This document shows, piece after piece, positions 8,703 to 17,344 of a stretch of DNA of 64,000 nucleotides (position 1 is its first letter; each line of letters begins with the position of its first letter). The notes below the pieces were generated by a model. It did no database searches and was not told where the DNA came from. It was given only the letters and a program-made list of their open reading frames with translations. The position numbers and the translations under genes were made by a program. This DNA is from Roseovarius azorensis (lineage in GTDB: Bacteria; Pseudomonadota; Alphaproteobacteria; Rhodobacterales; Rhodobacteraceae). The DNA is taken from the NCBI RefSeq assembly GCF_900109455.1, contig NZ_FOAG01000003.1, positions 186,001 to 250,000 on the forward strand, read 5' to 3'.

Positions 8703-10118
8703 ATGACCGACACCCCCCCTCCCCAGCCCCTGCAGTTCGGCTGGGAAGAATGGGTCAGCCTCCCCGATCTCGGCGTCCCCGCGATCAAGGCCAAGGTCGA
8801 CACCGGCGCGCGCACCAGCGCGCTGCATGCCTTTGACATCGAGACCTTCGGCCCCGCCTCGCGCCCCAAGGTCCGGTTCACCGTCCACCCGATTCCGGGC
8901 CGCGACGACCTGATCATCCCCTGCTCCGCCACGATCATCGACCGCCGCGACGTGACCTCCTCGAACGGTGAGCGCGAACTGCGCTTCGTCATCGCCTCCA
9001 CCCTCTCTGTCCACGGCGACAGCTGGCCGATCGAAATCACGCTGACCAACCGTTCCACCATGACCAGCCGCATGCTGCTGGGCCGCCAGGCGCTCAAGGA
9101 TCACATCTCGATCGTCGCCACCGACCGTTTCCTGCAACCCGAACTCAGCTATGACGTCTATCACACCTCGCGAATGCGCGCCGCTCAGCCCAACCGTGCC
9201 CTGCGCATTGCCGTGCTCAGCCGCGAGGACAATTATTCCACCCGCCGCATCGTCGCCGAAGGCGAGAAACGCGGCCACACCGTCGAGGTGATCGACACCA
9301 CCCGCTGTTACATGGCGATCAACGCGCTTGCCCCCGAGGTGCATTACGACGGCAAGCGCCTGCCGCGCTATGACGCGGTGATCCCGCGCATCGGGGCGTC
9401 GATCACCCCCTACGGCGCCGCCGTGATCCGTCAGTTCGAGACCATCGGAACCTATTGCGTGAACCCTTCAGCGGGCATCACCGCCAGCCGCGACAAGCTC
9501 TATGCCCATCAGCTGATGGCGCGCGCGCGCATCGGCATGCCCAATACCGCCTTTGCCGCCTCGCCGCACGACACCGCAAACCTGATGGGCCTTGTCGGCA
9601 CCGCGCCGCTGATCGTGAAACTGCTCGAATCGACGCAAGGCAAGGGCGTGGTGCTGGCCGAAACCAAGAAGGCCGCCGAATCGGTGATCGACGCCTTTCG
9701 CGGGCTCAAGGCCAACTTTCTCGTGCAGGATTTCGTGCGCGAGGCGGCCGGCGAGGATATCCGCTGTCTCGTGATCGGCGGCAAGGTGGTGGCCGCGATG
9801 AAACGCACCGGCGCCGAGGGCGATTTTCGCTCCAATCTGCATCGCGGCGGCTCGGCCAGAACGGTGCGCATCACCAGGGCGGAACGCGATACCGCGATTC
9901 GCGCAGCGCGCGTATTCGATCTCAACATGGCCGGGGTCGATCTCCTGCGCGCCGACTCCGGACCCAAGGTGCTCGAGGTCAACTCCTCGCCCGGCTTCGA
10001 GGGGATCGAAGGCTCGACCGGCAAGAACATCACCGGCGCGCTCTACGACATGATCGAATCCCGCGTGCGCCCGGCCCCGGTGCGGCGACGCAGATCGCCC
10101 GGCAGAGGCGGCGACTGA
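8703..10118 (+). CDS. rimK: RimB-like retropepsin domain fused to a RimK-type glutamate ligase
   Basis: The 471-residue protein has two parts. Residues about 10-150 form a retropepsin-like domain of the family once called ATP-dependent zinc protease (RimB), with the catalytic-type motif DTGARTSA (33-40) and MLLGRQAL (124-131). From about 165 on it is an ATP-grasp ligase like RimK, with [24 protein letters not shown] and the metal-binding end [15 protein letters not shown]. RimK adds glutamates to ribosomal protein S6 in E. coli; in Pseudomonas a separate RimB protease acts on the same system. ATG 8703 has AGGA at good spacing; ATG 8694 overlaps that site. The true acceptor here is not known. 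Confidence 0.88.
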   Translation: MTDTPPPQPLQFGWEEWVSLPDLGVPAIKAKVDTGARTSALHAFDIETFGPASRPKVRFTVHPIPGRDDLIIPCSATIIDRRDVTSSNGERELRFVIASTLSVHGDSWPIEITLTNRSTMTSRMLLGRQALKDHISIVATDRFLQPELSYDVYHTSRMRAAQPNRALRIAVLSREDNYSTRRIVAEGEKRGHTVEVIDTTRCYMAINALAPEVHYDGKRLPRYDAVIPRIGASITPYGAAVIRQFETIGTYCVNPSAGITASRDKLYAHQLMARARIGMPNTAFAASPHDTANLMGLVGTAPLIVKLLESTQGKGVVLAETKKAAESVIDAFRGLKANFLVQDFVREAAGEDIRCLVIGGKVVAAMKRTGAEGDFRSNLHRGGSARTVRITRAERDTAIRAARVFDLNMAGVDLLRADSGPKVLEVNSSPGFEGIEGSTGKNITGALYDMIESRVRPAPVRRRRSPGRGGD

Positions 10119-10239
10119 CAGCGATCGCGCCGCCGGTCACACGATTCGCCCGCAGAACCATGCGAACGGCAGTTGCACCCCCTCTGGACGCGGGCGCTTA
10201 TAAATCTTATATGTTTGCTCAGGATAACCGCAGGACGTG

Positions 10240-10605
10240 ATGACCATGAACAGCCCCGAACCGCTCGAAGGTGCCCCGCTGATTGCGCCCTCCAGCACCG
10301 AACACCCGCTATACGAACAGGTGATCGAGGCCTGCCGCACCGTTTACGACCCGGAGATTCCGGTCAACATCTACGATCTCGGCCTGATCTACACCGTTGA
10401 TATTGATGCGGAAAACGCCGTGGGCATCACCATGACCCTGACCGCGCCTGGCTGTCCGGTGGCCGGCGAGATGCCGGGCTGGGTGGCCGACGCGATCGAA
10501 CCCCTGGCAGGTGTCAAGCAGGTCGATGTGCATCTGGTCTGGGAGCCCCCCTGGGGCATGGACATGATGAGCGACGAGGCTCGTTTGGAACTTGGCTTCA
10601 TGTAA
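10240..10605 (+). CDS. SufT-like DUF59/MIP18 family Fe-S assembly factor
   Basis: The 121-residue protein is a single DUF59 (MIP18) domain. The signature YDPEIPVNIYDLGLIY opens the domain and LTAPGCPVAGEMPGW contains the conserved cysteine. It ends with EPPWGMDMMSDEARLELG, typical of SufT. Members help mature Fe-S proteins. It is followed 29 bases later by an IscA/HesB-type gene, which supports this role. The start is uncertain between ATG 10240 (AGGA four bases ahead) and ATG 10246. No sufBCDS genes are in the window. Confidence 0.88.
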   Translation: MTMNSPEPLEGAPLIAPSSTEHPLYEQVIEACRTVYDPEIPVNIYDLGLIYTVDIDAENAVGITMTLTAPGCPVAGEMPGWVADAIEPLAGVKQVDVHLVWEPPWGMDMMSDEARLELGFM

Positions 10606-10634
10606 CGAAATCAAATTATTGGAAGATAAACCTC

Positions 10635-10985
10635 ATGTTTGGCATCCCCGGAAGACAGGCCGTGACGATGACACCGGTCGCCGCAACACAGATCGCAAGG
10701 CTGATGGGCCGCGACGGCCATCAGGGTCTGCGCATCGGCGTAAAGAAGGGCGGCTGCGCGGGCATGGAATACACCATGGAATATGTGACCAAGGTCGATC
10801 CGCATGACGAAGTGGTCGAACAGGACGGCGCGCGGGTGATGATCGCGCCCATGGCGCAGATGTTCCTGTTTGGCACCGAGATCGACTATCAGGTCTCGCT
10901 CCTGGAATCGGGATTCAGGTTCAACAACCCCAACGTGACAGAGGCCTGCGGCTGCGGCGAGTCGATCAAGTTCGCAAACATGTGA
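10635..10985 (+). CDS. HesB/IscA-family Fe-S carrier (SufA/ErpA type)
   Basis: The 116-residue protein has the three conserved cysteines of A-type carriers: Cys41 in [10 protein letters not shown] and Cys105/Cys107 in EACGCGES near the C-terminus. Such proteins accept a cluster from the SUF or ISC scaffold and pass it to target enzymes. It is encoded directly behind the SufT-like gene, so the two probably form one Fe-S maturation unit. Which of SufA, IscA or ErpA it matches best cannot be settled by eye. Confidence 0.92.
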   Translation: MFGIPGRQAVTMTPVAATQIARLMGRDGHQGLRIGVKKGGCAGMEYTMEYVTKVDPHDEVVEQDGARVMIAPMAQMFLFGTEIDYQVSLLESGFRFNNPNVTEACGCGESIKFANM

Positions 10986-11038
10986 GATTTATCCGCCAAG
11001 GCATCGTAAAATATAATAAATACAAAAGGAACCAAGGC

Positions 11039-11815
11039 ATGAAGCGCAGGCTCGTCGCTGGCAACTGGAAAATGAACGGTACCAATGCCAGCATGACCGA
11101 GTTGCAACAGCTTGCCGCCGCCTATCCGTCAGCCTCGACCGATATCCTGATCTGCCCACCCGCCACGCTGATCGCACGGGCCGCCGATCTGACTGCCGAC
11201 AGCGCCATCCGGATCGGCGCACAGGATTGTCACCCCGCCCCGTCCGGTGCCCATACCGGCGACATCTCGGCGCCGATGCTGGCCGATGCGGGGGCCACGG
11301 CGGTCATAGTGGGCCATTCCGAACGCCGCGAAAACCACGATGAATCCAGCGCATTGGTCGCCGGTAAGGCCAGCGCCGCCCACGCCTCCGGCCTCACCGC
11401 GCTGATCTGCCTGGGCGAGTCGCTGGCCGAACGCGAAGCGGCCCGGACCCTCGACATCATCGCCGATCAACTCGCTGCCTCGGTACCCGATACGGCCACC
11501 GACGCCGACACCGTGATCGCCTACGAACCGATCTGGGCCATCGGCACCGGCCTCACGCCCAGCCCGGCCCAGATTGCCGAAGTTCATGATTTCATCCGCG
11601 CCCGGCTGGGCGGGCGTTTTGGCCCCGATGCGGCCGGGTCGTTCCGCCTGCTCTATGGCGGCTCGGTCAATCCCTCCAACGCCGCCGCGATTTTTGCCAT
11701 CCCCAACGTGGACGGCGCGCTGGTCGGCGGCGCAAGCCTGAAGGCATCAGACTTTTCGCCCATTATCAACGCGCTGGAGGACGCAGCTAAAGCGGCAGCA
11801 TCGTCGTCGACTTGA
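11039..11815 (+). CDS. tpiA: Triosephosphate isomerase
   Basis: The 258-residue enzyme interconverts dihydroxyacetone phosphate and glyceraldehyde 3-phosphate in the cytoplasm. Catalytic residues are visible: Lys in NWKMNG, His in VGHSERR and Glu in [11 protein letters not shown], plus the phosphate-binding LLYGGSVN and [12 protein letters not shown] 11039 follows AAGGA at eight bases; the longer frame from 10982 is not needed. A perfect TATAAT (11012-11017) lies just upstream and may be the -10 box of its own promoter. Its last 29 bases overlap the end of the convergent Lrp-family gene. Confidence 0.97.
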   Translation: MKRRLVAGNWKMNGTNASMTELQQLAAAYPSASTDILICPPATLIARAADLTADSAIRIGAQDCHPAPSGAHTGDISAPMLADAGATAVIVGHSERRENHDESSALVAGKASAAHASGLTALICLGESLAEREAARTLDIIADQLAASVPDTATDADTVIAYEPIWAIGTGLTPSPAQIAEVHDFIRARLGGRFGPDAAGSFRLLYGGSVNPSNAAAIFAIPNVDGALVGGASLKASDFSPIINALEDAAKAAASSST

Positions 11816-12248
11816 TCTCTTCCATCGACAACAGCGCCGTCACGTTATGCACCTTCACCTCGGAAATCAGCGCCTGATAAAATACGTCATAGGCGCGCGC
11901 ATTGGCGACCCGCACCTTGAGGATATAGTCGATATCGCCCGCCAGCCGATGCGCCTCCTGCACCTCGGGCCGCTCCTTGAGCGCCTTCAGAAATTGCGCC
12001 TGCCAGCCCGCATCATGCTCTGACGTGCGGATCAGCACGAAGAAACAAGCCTCGAACCCAAGCGCCTCGGGATCAAGCAGAAAGGTCTGCTGCCGGATCA
12101 CCCCCGCCTCGCGCATCTTGCGAATCCGGTTCCACACCGGGGTCTTCGAACTGCCGACATTTCTGGCGATATCGTCCAGCGACTGGCCCCCGTCCGCCTG
12201 TAGTTGCACGAGGATTTTCCGATCCAGATCATCGAGACGAACAGCCAT
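11787..12248 (-). CDS. Lrp/AsnC-family transcriptional regulator
   Basis: The 153-residue protein has an N-terminal winged helix-turn-helix ([27 protein letters not shown], split here as LDDLDRKIL and [10 protein letters not shown]) and a C-terminal RAM ligand domain ([19 protein letters not shown]). It is transcribed away from the cobA-cysI-cysH run, separated by about 146 bases, so it is a good candidate regulator of that pathway. A near-palindrome GGAATATTTCC lies at 12342-12352 in the gap. ATG 12248 is chosen for the normal family N-terminus. The 3' end overlaps tpiA by 29 bases. Effector is unknown. Confidence 0.92.
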   Translation of the reverse strand: MAVRLDDLDRKILVQLQADGGQSLDDIARNVGSSKTPVWNRIRKMREAGVIRQQTFLLDPEALGFEACFFVLIRTSEHDAGWQAQFLKALKERPEVQEAHRLAGDIDYILKVRVANARAYDVFYQALISEVKVHNVTALLSMEEIKSTTMLPL

Positions 12249-12394
12249 TCCAATTATTCCCCTATACCGGAACATTTCATTCTGATCTCCGCAGCGATAG
12301 AACAAACGTCCTTATTCTTGTGCGTATATGGCGCTAAGGTGGGAATATTTCCTATATTGCGAGGGAAGTCAAACCGCCCGCAAAGGCCACGGAA

Positions 12395-13174
12395 ATGCAC
12401 GCAGATATCCCGGCACCATCACATCCCGGCCATGTCGCCTTTGTCGGCGCTGGTCCCGGCGATCCCGACCTGCTGACGATCAGGGCGCTCAGGGCGCTTG
12501 AATCGGCGGATGTGGTCATTCACGACCGGCTGGTGACGCCCGAAATCCTTGGCCTCGTCAATCGCAACGCGGTCCTTATCGATGCGGGCAAAGAGGGCTT
12601 TGGCCCCTCTGCCGCGCAGACAGACATCAACGCGCTGATCGTGCAGCACGCGCGCTCCGGCGCGCAGGTGGTGCGCCTCAAGGGCGGCGATCCGACCGTA
12701 TTCGGCCGTCTGGACGAGGAAATCGACGCCGTCGACGCCGCTGGCCTCGGCTGGCACGTTGTGCCGGGCATCACCGCCGCTTCCGCCTCTGTCGCGGCCA
12801 TCGGCCAGAGCCTGACCAAACGCGGACGCAACGCGGCGGTGCGTTTTCTCACCGGCCATGACATGAAGGGCTTTGCCGATCACGACTGGCGCACGCTGGC
12901 CCGTCCCGGCGAGGTGGCGGCGATCTACATGGGCAAGAAATCCGCCCGCTTCATTCAGGGCCGCCTGATCATGCACGGCGCCGACCGCGCCACGCCCGTG
13001 ACTGTGATCGAAAACGCCAGCCGCCCCGATCAGCGCATTCTGGCGACCACGCTCGACCGGCTGCCCGCCGATCTGGCCCGCGCCAATGTCACCGGCCCGG
13101 CCCTTACCTTTCTCGGCCTCGCACCGCGCGCCGCCGAGGCACAGCTAGCCCATTCCAGACAGGAGCTTGCCTGA
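12395..13174 (+). CDS. cobA: Uroporphyrinogen-III C-methyltransferase (SUMT)
   Basis: The 259-residue enzyme methylates uroporphyrinogen III at C2 and C7 to give precorrin-2, the precursor of siroheme. Motifs of the family are VGAGPGDPDLLTIRAL, VIHDRLV, VVRLKGGDPTVFGR, VVPGITAAS and AAIYMGKK. It has only the methyltransferase domain, not the dehydrogenase/ferrochelatase part of CysG, so precorrin-2 oxidation and iron insertion must come from elsewhere. It starts the operon whose third gene is a siroheme-dependent sulfite/nitrite reductase, which explains its placement. Confidence 0.95.
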   Translation: MHADIPAPSHPGHVAFVGAGPGDPDLLTIRALRALESADVVIHDRLVTPEILGLVNRNAVLIDAGKEGFGPSAAQTDINALIVQHARSGAQVVRLKGGDPTVFGRLDEEIDAVDAAGLGWHVVPGITAASASVAAIGQSLTKRGRNAAVRFLTGHDMKGFADHDWRTLARPGEVAAIYMGKKSARFIQGRLIMHGADRATPVTVIENASRPDQRILATTLDRLPADLARANVTGPALTFLGLAPRAAEAQLAHSRQELA

Positions 13175-13175
13175 C

Positions 13176-13487
13176 ATGCCCCGCGAATTCACCCCCAAGG
13201 TCGTCACCGCCAACGCCCTGATCGAGGGCGATGTGGTCTACCTGACCGCCGACGACCGCTGGTCGCGCGATCTGTCAGAGGCCGAGGTGCTGACCGACGA
13301 GGCCGATGCCGATCTGCGGCTCCTGCAGGCGCAGGCCCGCGCGGGCGAGATCGTGGGCGCCTACCTGGCCGATGTGCGCCCCGCGCCAACCGGCCCCGAG
13401 CCCACCCATTTCCGCGAGGATTTCCGGCGCAAGGGGCCCTCGAATCTCTTTCACGGCAAGCAGGCAGAAGGGCTATCGCGGGCCTGA
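13176..13487 (+). CDS. DUF2849 family protein
   Basis: This 103-residue protein begins MPREFTPKVVTANALIEGDVVYL and is the small partner usually found between siroheme methyltransferase and sulfite reductase genes in alphaproteobacteria. It starts one base after the cobA stop, with AGGAG inside the cobA end as ribosome site. Tyr, Leu and acidic residues dominate; there are no cysteines and no membrane segment. The function is unknown; context suggests a role in sulfite reduction or its electron supply. Confidence 0.9.
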   Translation: MPREFTPKVVTANALIEGDVVYLTADDRWSRDLSEAEVLTDEADADLRLLQAQARAGEIVGAYLADVRPAPTGPEPTHFREDFRRKGPSNLFHGKQAEGLSRA

Positions 13488-13523
13488 CCCGCGACCTCCA
13501 TCCTACCCACAAGGACCGAGAGA

Positions 13524-15194
13524 ATGTATCAATACAACGATTTCGACGCCGGTTTCATCGCAGAGCGCAACCGCCAGTTCCGCGCCCAGGTCGAGCGGCG
13601 CATCGACGGCAGCCTGACCGAGGACGAATTCCGCCCACTGCGGCTGATGAACGGTCTTTACCTGCAACTGCACGCCTACATGCTGCGCGTGGCGATCCCC
13701 TATGGCTCGCTCGACCCCGCGAAGCTGCGCCAGCTGGCCTATCTGGCGGAACGCTGGGACAAGGGTTATGGCCATTTCACCACCCGCACCAATATCCAGT
13801 ATAACTGGCCGCAACTGCGCGACGTGCCCGACATGCTGGATGCGCTGGCAGAGGTCGGCATGCACGCTATCCAGACCTCCGGCAACACCATCCGCAACGT
13901 GACCTCGGACCATTTCGCCGGTGCTGCGGCGGACGAGATCGAGGATCCGCGTCCGGTGGCCGAACTGGTCCGGCAATGGTCGACCGACCACCCGGAATTC
14001 CAGTTCCTGCCCAGAAAGTTCAAGATCGCCGTGATCGCCAGCAAGGCCGACCGCGCGGTTATGAAAAGCCACGACATCGGCCTGCGCATCGTCGAGCGTG
14101 ACGGCGCGCGCGGCTATGAGGTCTGGGTTGGCGGCGGCATGGGCCGCACGCCGATGGTGGCCAAACTGCTGCGCGATTTCCTGCCGCGTGCCGATCTGCT
14201 GCCCTATCTCGAATCCATCCTCGCCACCTACAACCGCATCGGGCGGCGCGACAATAAATACAAGGCGCGCATCAAGATCACCGTGCATGAGAACGGGCTG
14301 GATGAAATCCGCGCTCTGGTCGAGACGGAATTCCCCCACCGCCGCGCCGCCTTTTCCGGCGTCGATCAGGAATGGCTCGACCGGATCAACGCGACCTTCG
14401 TCACACCCACGCTGCCAGAGCGTGACGCCGCCGCCTATTATGCCGCCCGCGACACCGATCCGGTGTTCCGCGCCTGGTCCGACACCAATGTGACACCGCA
14501 CAAACATGCCGATCATGGCATCGTCACCATCAGCCTCAAGGCGCATGGGGCGACACCGGGCGACGCCACCGCCGATCAGATGCGCCTCGTCGCGGATCTC
14601 GCGGAACGCTATGGCCACAACGACATCCGCGCCAGCCATGCGCAGAATCTCGTGCTTCCGCATGTGGCGCTGGCGGATATCCCCGCCGTGCATGCCGCGC
14701 TGAAAACCGCCGGGCTTGCCACCGGCAACATCGGCCTTGCCTCGGACATCATCGCCTGCCCCGGCATGGATTACTGCGCGCTGGCGACCGCCCGTTCGAT
14801 CCCGGTTGCGCAGGGCATCGCCACCCGTCTCGAAGAACTCAAGATCGAGCATGAGGTGGGTCACCTCCAGATCAAGATTTCGGGCTGCATCAACGCCTGC
14901 GGGCATCATCATGTCGGCCATATCGGCATCCTTGGCCTCGACCGTGCCGGGGTGGAAAATTATCAGATCACCCTTGGCGGCGATCCCTCGGAAACCACCG
15001 CGATCGGCACCCGCACCGGCCCCGGTTTCGCCTATGACGAGATCGTGCCAGCCATCGAGCGCCTGATCTTTGCCTATCTCGACCTGCGCGAGGGGCCGGA
15101 AGAGACCTTTCTGGAGGTCTACAACCGCCTTGGCATGGCCCCGTTCAAATCGGCGCTCTATGACGAAGAGGCCCGTGCCCATGCCGCAGAGTGA
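13524..15194 (+). CDS. cysI: Sulfite/nitrite reductase hemoprotein, siroheme and 4Fe-4S
   Basis: The 556-residue enzyme carries both repeats of the nitrite/sulfite reductase fold (first repeat near HFTTRTNIQYNW; second near IRASHAQNLVLP). Four cluster cysteines lie in CPGMDYC and SGCINACGHH. It reduces sulfite to sulfide (or nitrite to ammonia) with six electrons. The neighbours (cysH, DUF2849, DUF934, fpr) indicate the assimilatory sulfite role. AAGGA precedes the ATG. The stop overlaps cysH by 14 bases, so the two are translationally coupled. Confidence 0.94.
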   Translation: MYQYNDFDAGFIAERNRQFRAQVERRIDGSLTEDEFRPLRLMNGLYLQLHAYMLRVAIPYGSLDPAKLRQLAYLAERWDKGYGHFTTRTNIQYNWPQLRDVPDMLDALAEVGMHAIQTSGNTIRNVTSDHFAGAAADEIEDPRPVAELVRQWSTDHPEFQFLPRKFKIAVIASKADRAVMKSHDIGLRIVERDGARGYEVWVGGGMGRTPMVAKLLRDFLPRADLLPYLESILATYNRIGRRDNKYKARIKITVHENGLDEIRALVETEFPHRRAAFSGVDQEWLDRINATFVTPTLPERDAAAYYAARDTDPVFRAWSDTNVTPHKHADHGIVTISLKAHGATPGDATADQMRLVADLAERYGHNDIRASHAQNLVLPHVALADIPAVHAALKTAGLATGNIGLASDIIACPGMDYCALATARSIPVAQGIATRLEELKIEHEVGHLQIKISGCINACGHHHVGHIGILGLDRAGVENYQITLGGDPSETTAIGTRTGPGFAYDEIVPAIERLIFAYLDLREGPEETFLEVYNRLGMAPFKSALYDEEARAHAAE

Positions 15195-15915
15195 CCTTGG
15201 CACCCGGGTGCAGGCGCTCAATGACCGCTATCGCCACCACTCGGCGATCTCGGTCCTTGATCACGCCCTGCGCGACCCGCAGGCGGGACAGCTTGCGCTG
15301 GTCTCCAGCTTCGGCGCGGAATCCGTGGTGCTGCTGCACATGGTCTCCGTGACCCGGCGCGAGACGCCGGTGATCTTCATCGACACCGAGATGCTGTTCA
15401 CCGAAACCCTGGTCTATCAGCAGGAACTGGCCGAACGGCTTGCCCTGCGCGACCTCAGGATCATCCGCGCCGCACCTGCGGCCCTTGCGGCGCATGACCC
15501 CGACAACACGCTGCATCAGCGCGACACCGACGCCTGCTGCGCCCTGCGCAAGACCGAACCCCTACAACGCGCACTCAACGGGTTCGACGGCTGGATCACG
15601 GGCCGCAAACGCTATCAATCCGGCACCCGCGCGGCGCTCGACTTCTTCGAGGTCGAGGAGGGGACGGAACGGATCAAGGTCAACCCGCTCGCCCACTGGA
15701 CGCGCGAGGATTTGCAGACCTACATGGACGAAAACCGCCTGCCCCGGCATCCTCTGGTGGCGCGCGGTTACCCCTCCATCGGCTGCACGCCCTGCACCAC
15801 GCCGGTGCGCCCCGGCGAAGACCCGCGATCGGGCCGCTGGCGCGATCAGGACAAAACCGAATGTGGCATCCATTTTGTAAACGGCAGAATGGTGCGAAGA
15901 GGAGTTTCCGCATGA
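15181..15915 (+). CDS. cysH: Adenylylsulfate (APS) reductase, 4Fe-4S type
   Basis: The 244-residue thioredoxin-dependent enzyme reduces APS to sulfite and AMP. The phosphosulfate reductase fold is shown by LVSSFGAESVVLLH. The cysteine pairs DACCALRK and GCTPCTTPV are the cluster ligands that mark APS rather than PAPS reductases. ECGIH near the end holds the catalytic cysteine. The start at ATG 15181 lies within cysI and the stop overlaps the DUF934 gene by four bases (ATGA). Reducing APS directly would avoid the need for APS kinase. Confidence 0.95.
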   Translation: MPQSDLGTRVQALNDRYRHHSAISVLDHALRDPQAGQLALVSSFGAESVVLLHMVSVTRRETPVIFIDTEMLFTETLVYQQELAERLALRDLRIIRAAPAALAAHDPDNTLHQRDTDACCALRKTEPLQRALNGFDGWITGRKRYQSGTRAALDFFEVEEGTERIKVNPLAHWTREDLQTYMDENRLPRHPLVARGYPSIGCTPCTTPVRPGEDPRSGRWRDQDKTECGIHFVNGRMVRRGVSA

Positions 15916-16319
15916 CTGTCATCGTCACCGACCGCGGCTTTGCCCCCGAGGACTGGACCGCGCCGATCACCCCGCTGGCAGAGGACGCAGAGGATGCGAT
16001 CGCGCTCGACCTGCCCAATGACACCGATCCGGCCAGCCTCGCCGGGCGGCTGGAGTGCCTCACGATGATCCGCGTCGATTTCCCTTCCGCCGCCGACGGG
16101 CGCGGTTTTTCCATCGCCCGGCAGCTGCGGCTGATGGGCTATACCGGACGGCTGCGGGCGCGGGGTCATGTGATCGCCGACCAATACGCCATGGCGCGGC
16201 GCGCAGGCTTTGACGAGGTGGAAATCTCCGACGCTCTGGCCGCGCGTCAGCCCGAGGATCAGTGGACGTTCCGCGCAAACTGGCAGGCACACGACTATCA
16301 GGCACGCCTGCGCGGCTGA
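15912..16319 (+). CDS. DUF934 family protein of sulfate assimilation
   Basis: The 135-residue protein has the DUF934 features IRVDFPSAADGRGFSIARQLR and LRARGHVIADQYAMARRAGFDEVEI. It is regularly encoded next to cysI/cysH in proteobacteria, and its exact role is not established. The ATG at 15912 overlaps the cysH stop (ATGA), so it is coupled to cysH. No cofactor-binding cysteines are present. Confidence 0.93.
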   Translation: MTVIVTDRGFAPEDWTAPITPLAEDAEDAIALDLPNDTDPASLAGRLECLTMIRVDFPSAADGRGFSIARQLRLMGYTGRLRARGHVIADQYAMARRAGFDEVEISDALAARQPEDQWTFRANWQAHDYQARLRG

Positions 16320-16390
16320 TTAGCACCTTCACCTGACCTGGATCAACGATTAGAAGAGGATGTCGGTCAAGAGCACCGGCAAAAAGCACA

Positions 16391-17242
16391 ATGAACGAGA
16401 TGACCACCGTGACCCAAGCGACCGCGAAAGCGCCCAAGACCCTCACGCTGCCCGACGCGCAGACCGTGACAGAGGTGAAACACTGGACGGATCGCCTGTT
16501 TTCCTTCCGCGTGACGCGCCCCGCGTCGCTTCGCTTTCGCTCGGGTGAATTCGTGATGATCGGTCTGATGCAGACGGACGCAAAGACCGGCAAGCAAAAA
16601 CCGCTCCTGCGCGCCTATTCCATCGCCTCGCCGTCCTGGGACGACGAACTGGAATTCTACTCGATCAAGGTGCAGGATGGCCCGCTCACCAGCCGCCTGC
16701 AGCATATCCGGCCCGGCGACGAAATCATCCTGCGCCCGAAACCCGTGGGCACGCTGGTGCATGACGCGCTGCTTCCGGGCAGGCGGCTCTGGTTCTTCGC
16801 CACCGGCACCGGCATCGCGCCTTTCGCCTCGCTGCTGCGTGATCCGCAGACCTATGCCGATTACGACGAGGTGATCCTGACCCACACCTGCCGCGAGGCG
16901 GGCGAACTGCAATACGGCGCCGACCTGATCGAGAACATCCGCAGCGATGAATTGCTGGCCGAACTGATCGGCGAGGGCTTTCACAAGAAACTGCGCTACT
17001 ACCCGACTACAACGCGCGAACAGAGCCCCAAGATGGGCCGGATCACCGATCTGATGCGCTCAGGCGAGGTGTTCAGCGATCTTGGCGTCGCCCCCCTCAG
17101 CCCCGAGACGGATCGCGCCATGGTCTGCGGCAACCTTGCCTTCAACCTTGAAATCAAACAGATACTGGAGGATTGCGGCCTGCACGAGGGTGCGAATTCA
17201 GATCCCAGGGAATATGTCGTCGAAAAGGCGTTCCTCGACTGA
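16391..17242 (+). CDS. fpr: Ferredoxin/flavodoxin-NADP+ reductase
   Basis: The 283-residue flavoprotein passes electrons between NADPH and ferredoxin or flavodoxin. FAD-binding RAYSIASP and NADP-binding ATGTGIAPFASLLRD are clear, and the C-terminal AMVCGN and EYVVEKAFLD are typical of the bacterial Fpr subclass. It lies 71 bases after the DUF934 gene, in the right place to supply reduced ferredoxin to the sulfite reductase. No strong ribosome site precedes ATG 16391; a second ATG at 16400 is possible. A strong terminator follows at 17291-17322. Confidence 0.92.
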   Translation: MNEMTTVTQATAKAPKTLTLPDAQTVTEVKHWTDRLFSFRVTRPASLRFRSGEFVMIGLMQTDAKTGKQKPLLRAYSIASPSWDDELEFYSIKVQDGPLTSRLQHIRPGDEIILRPKPVGTLVHDALLPGRRLWFFATGTGIAPFASLLRDPQTYADYDEVILTHTCREAGELQYGADLIENIRSDELLAELIGEGFHKKLRYYPTTTREQSPKMGRITDLMRSGEVFSDLGVAPLSPETDRAMVCGNLAFNLEIKQILEDCGLHEGANSDPREYVVEKAFLD

Positions 17243-17290
17243 ACCGGTTGCGATTTCTCGCCCGGCTCCCTCCGAAACACCCCATCAAAA

Positions 17291-17322
17291 AAACCCGCGC
17301 CGGGCCAGCCCCGCGCGGGTTT
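17291..17322. terminator. Bidirectional terminator between fpr and the alanine-rich gene
   Basis: AAACCCGCGC (17291-17300) pairs with GCGCGGGTTT (17313-17322). A-tracts on the left and T-tracts on the right make it usable on both strands, which suits the convergent genes on either side. Confidence 0.85.
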
Positions 17323-17344
17323 ATCCTTGGCGTCCTGGCGAAGA

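Noticed and set aside
13503-15221. Minus-strand frame of 572 codons opposite cysI
   Set aside because: A shadow; cysI has intact cluster cysteines and a ribosome site.
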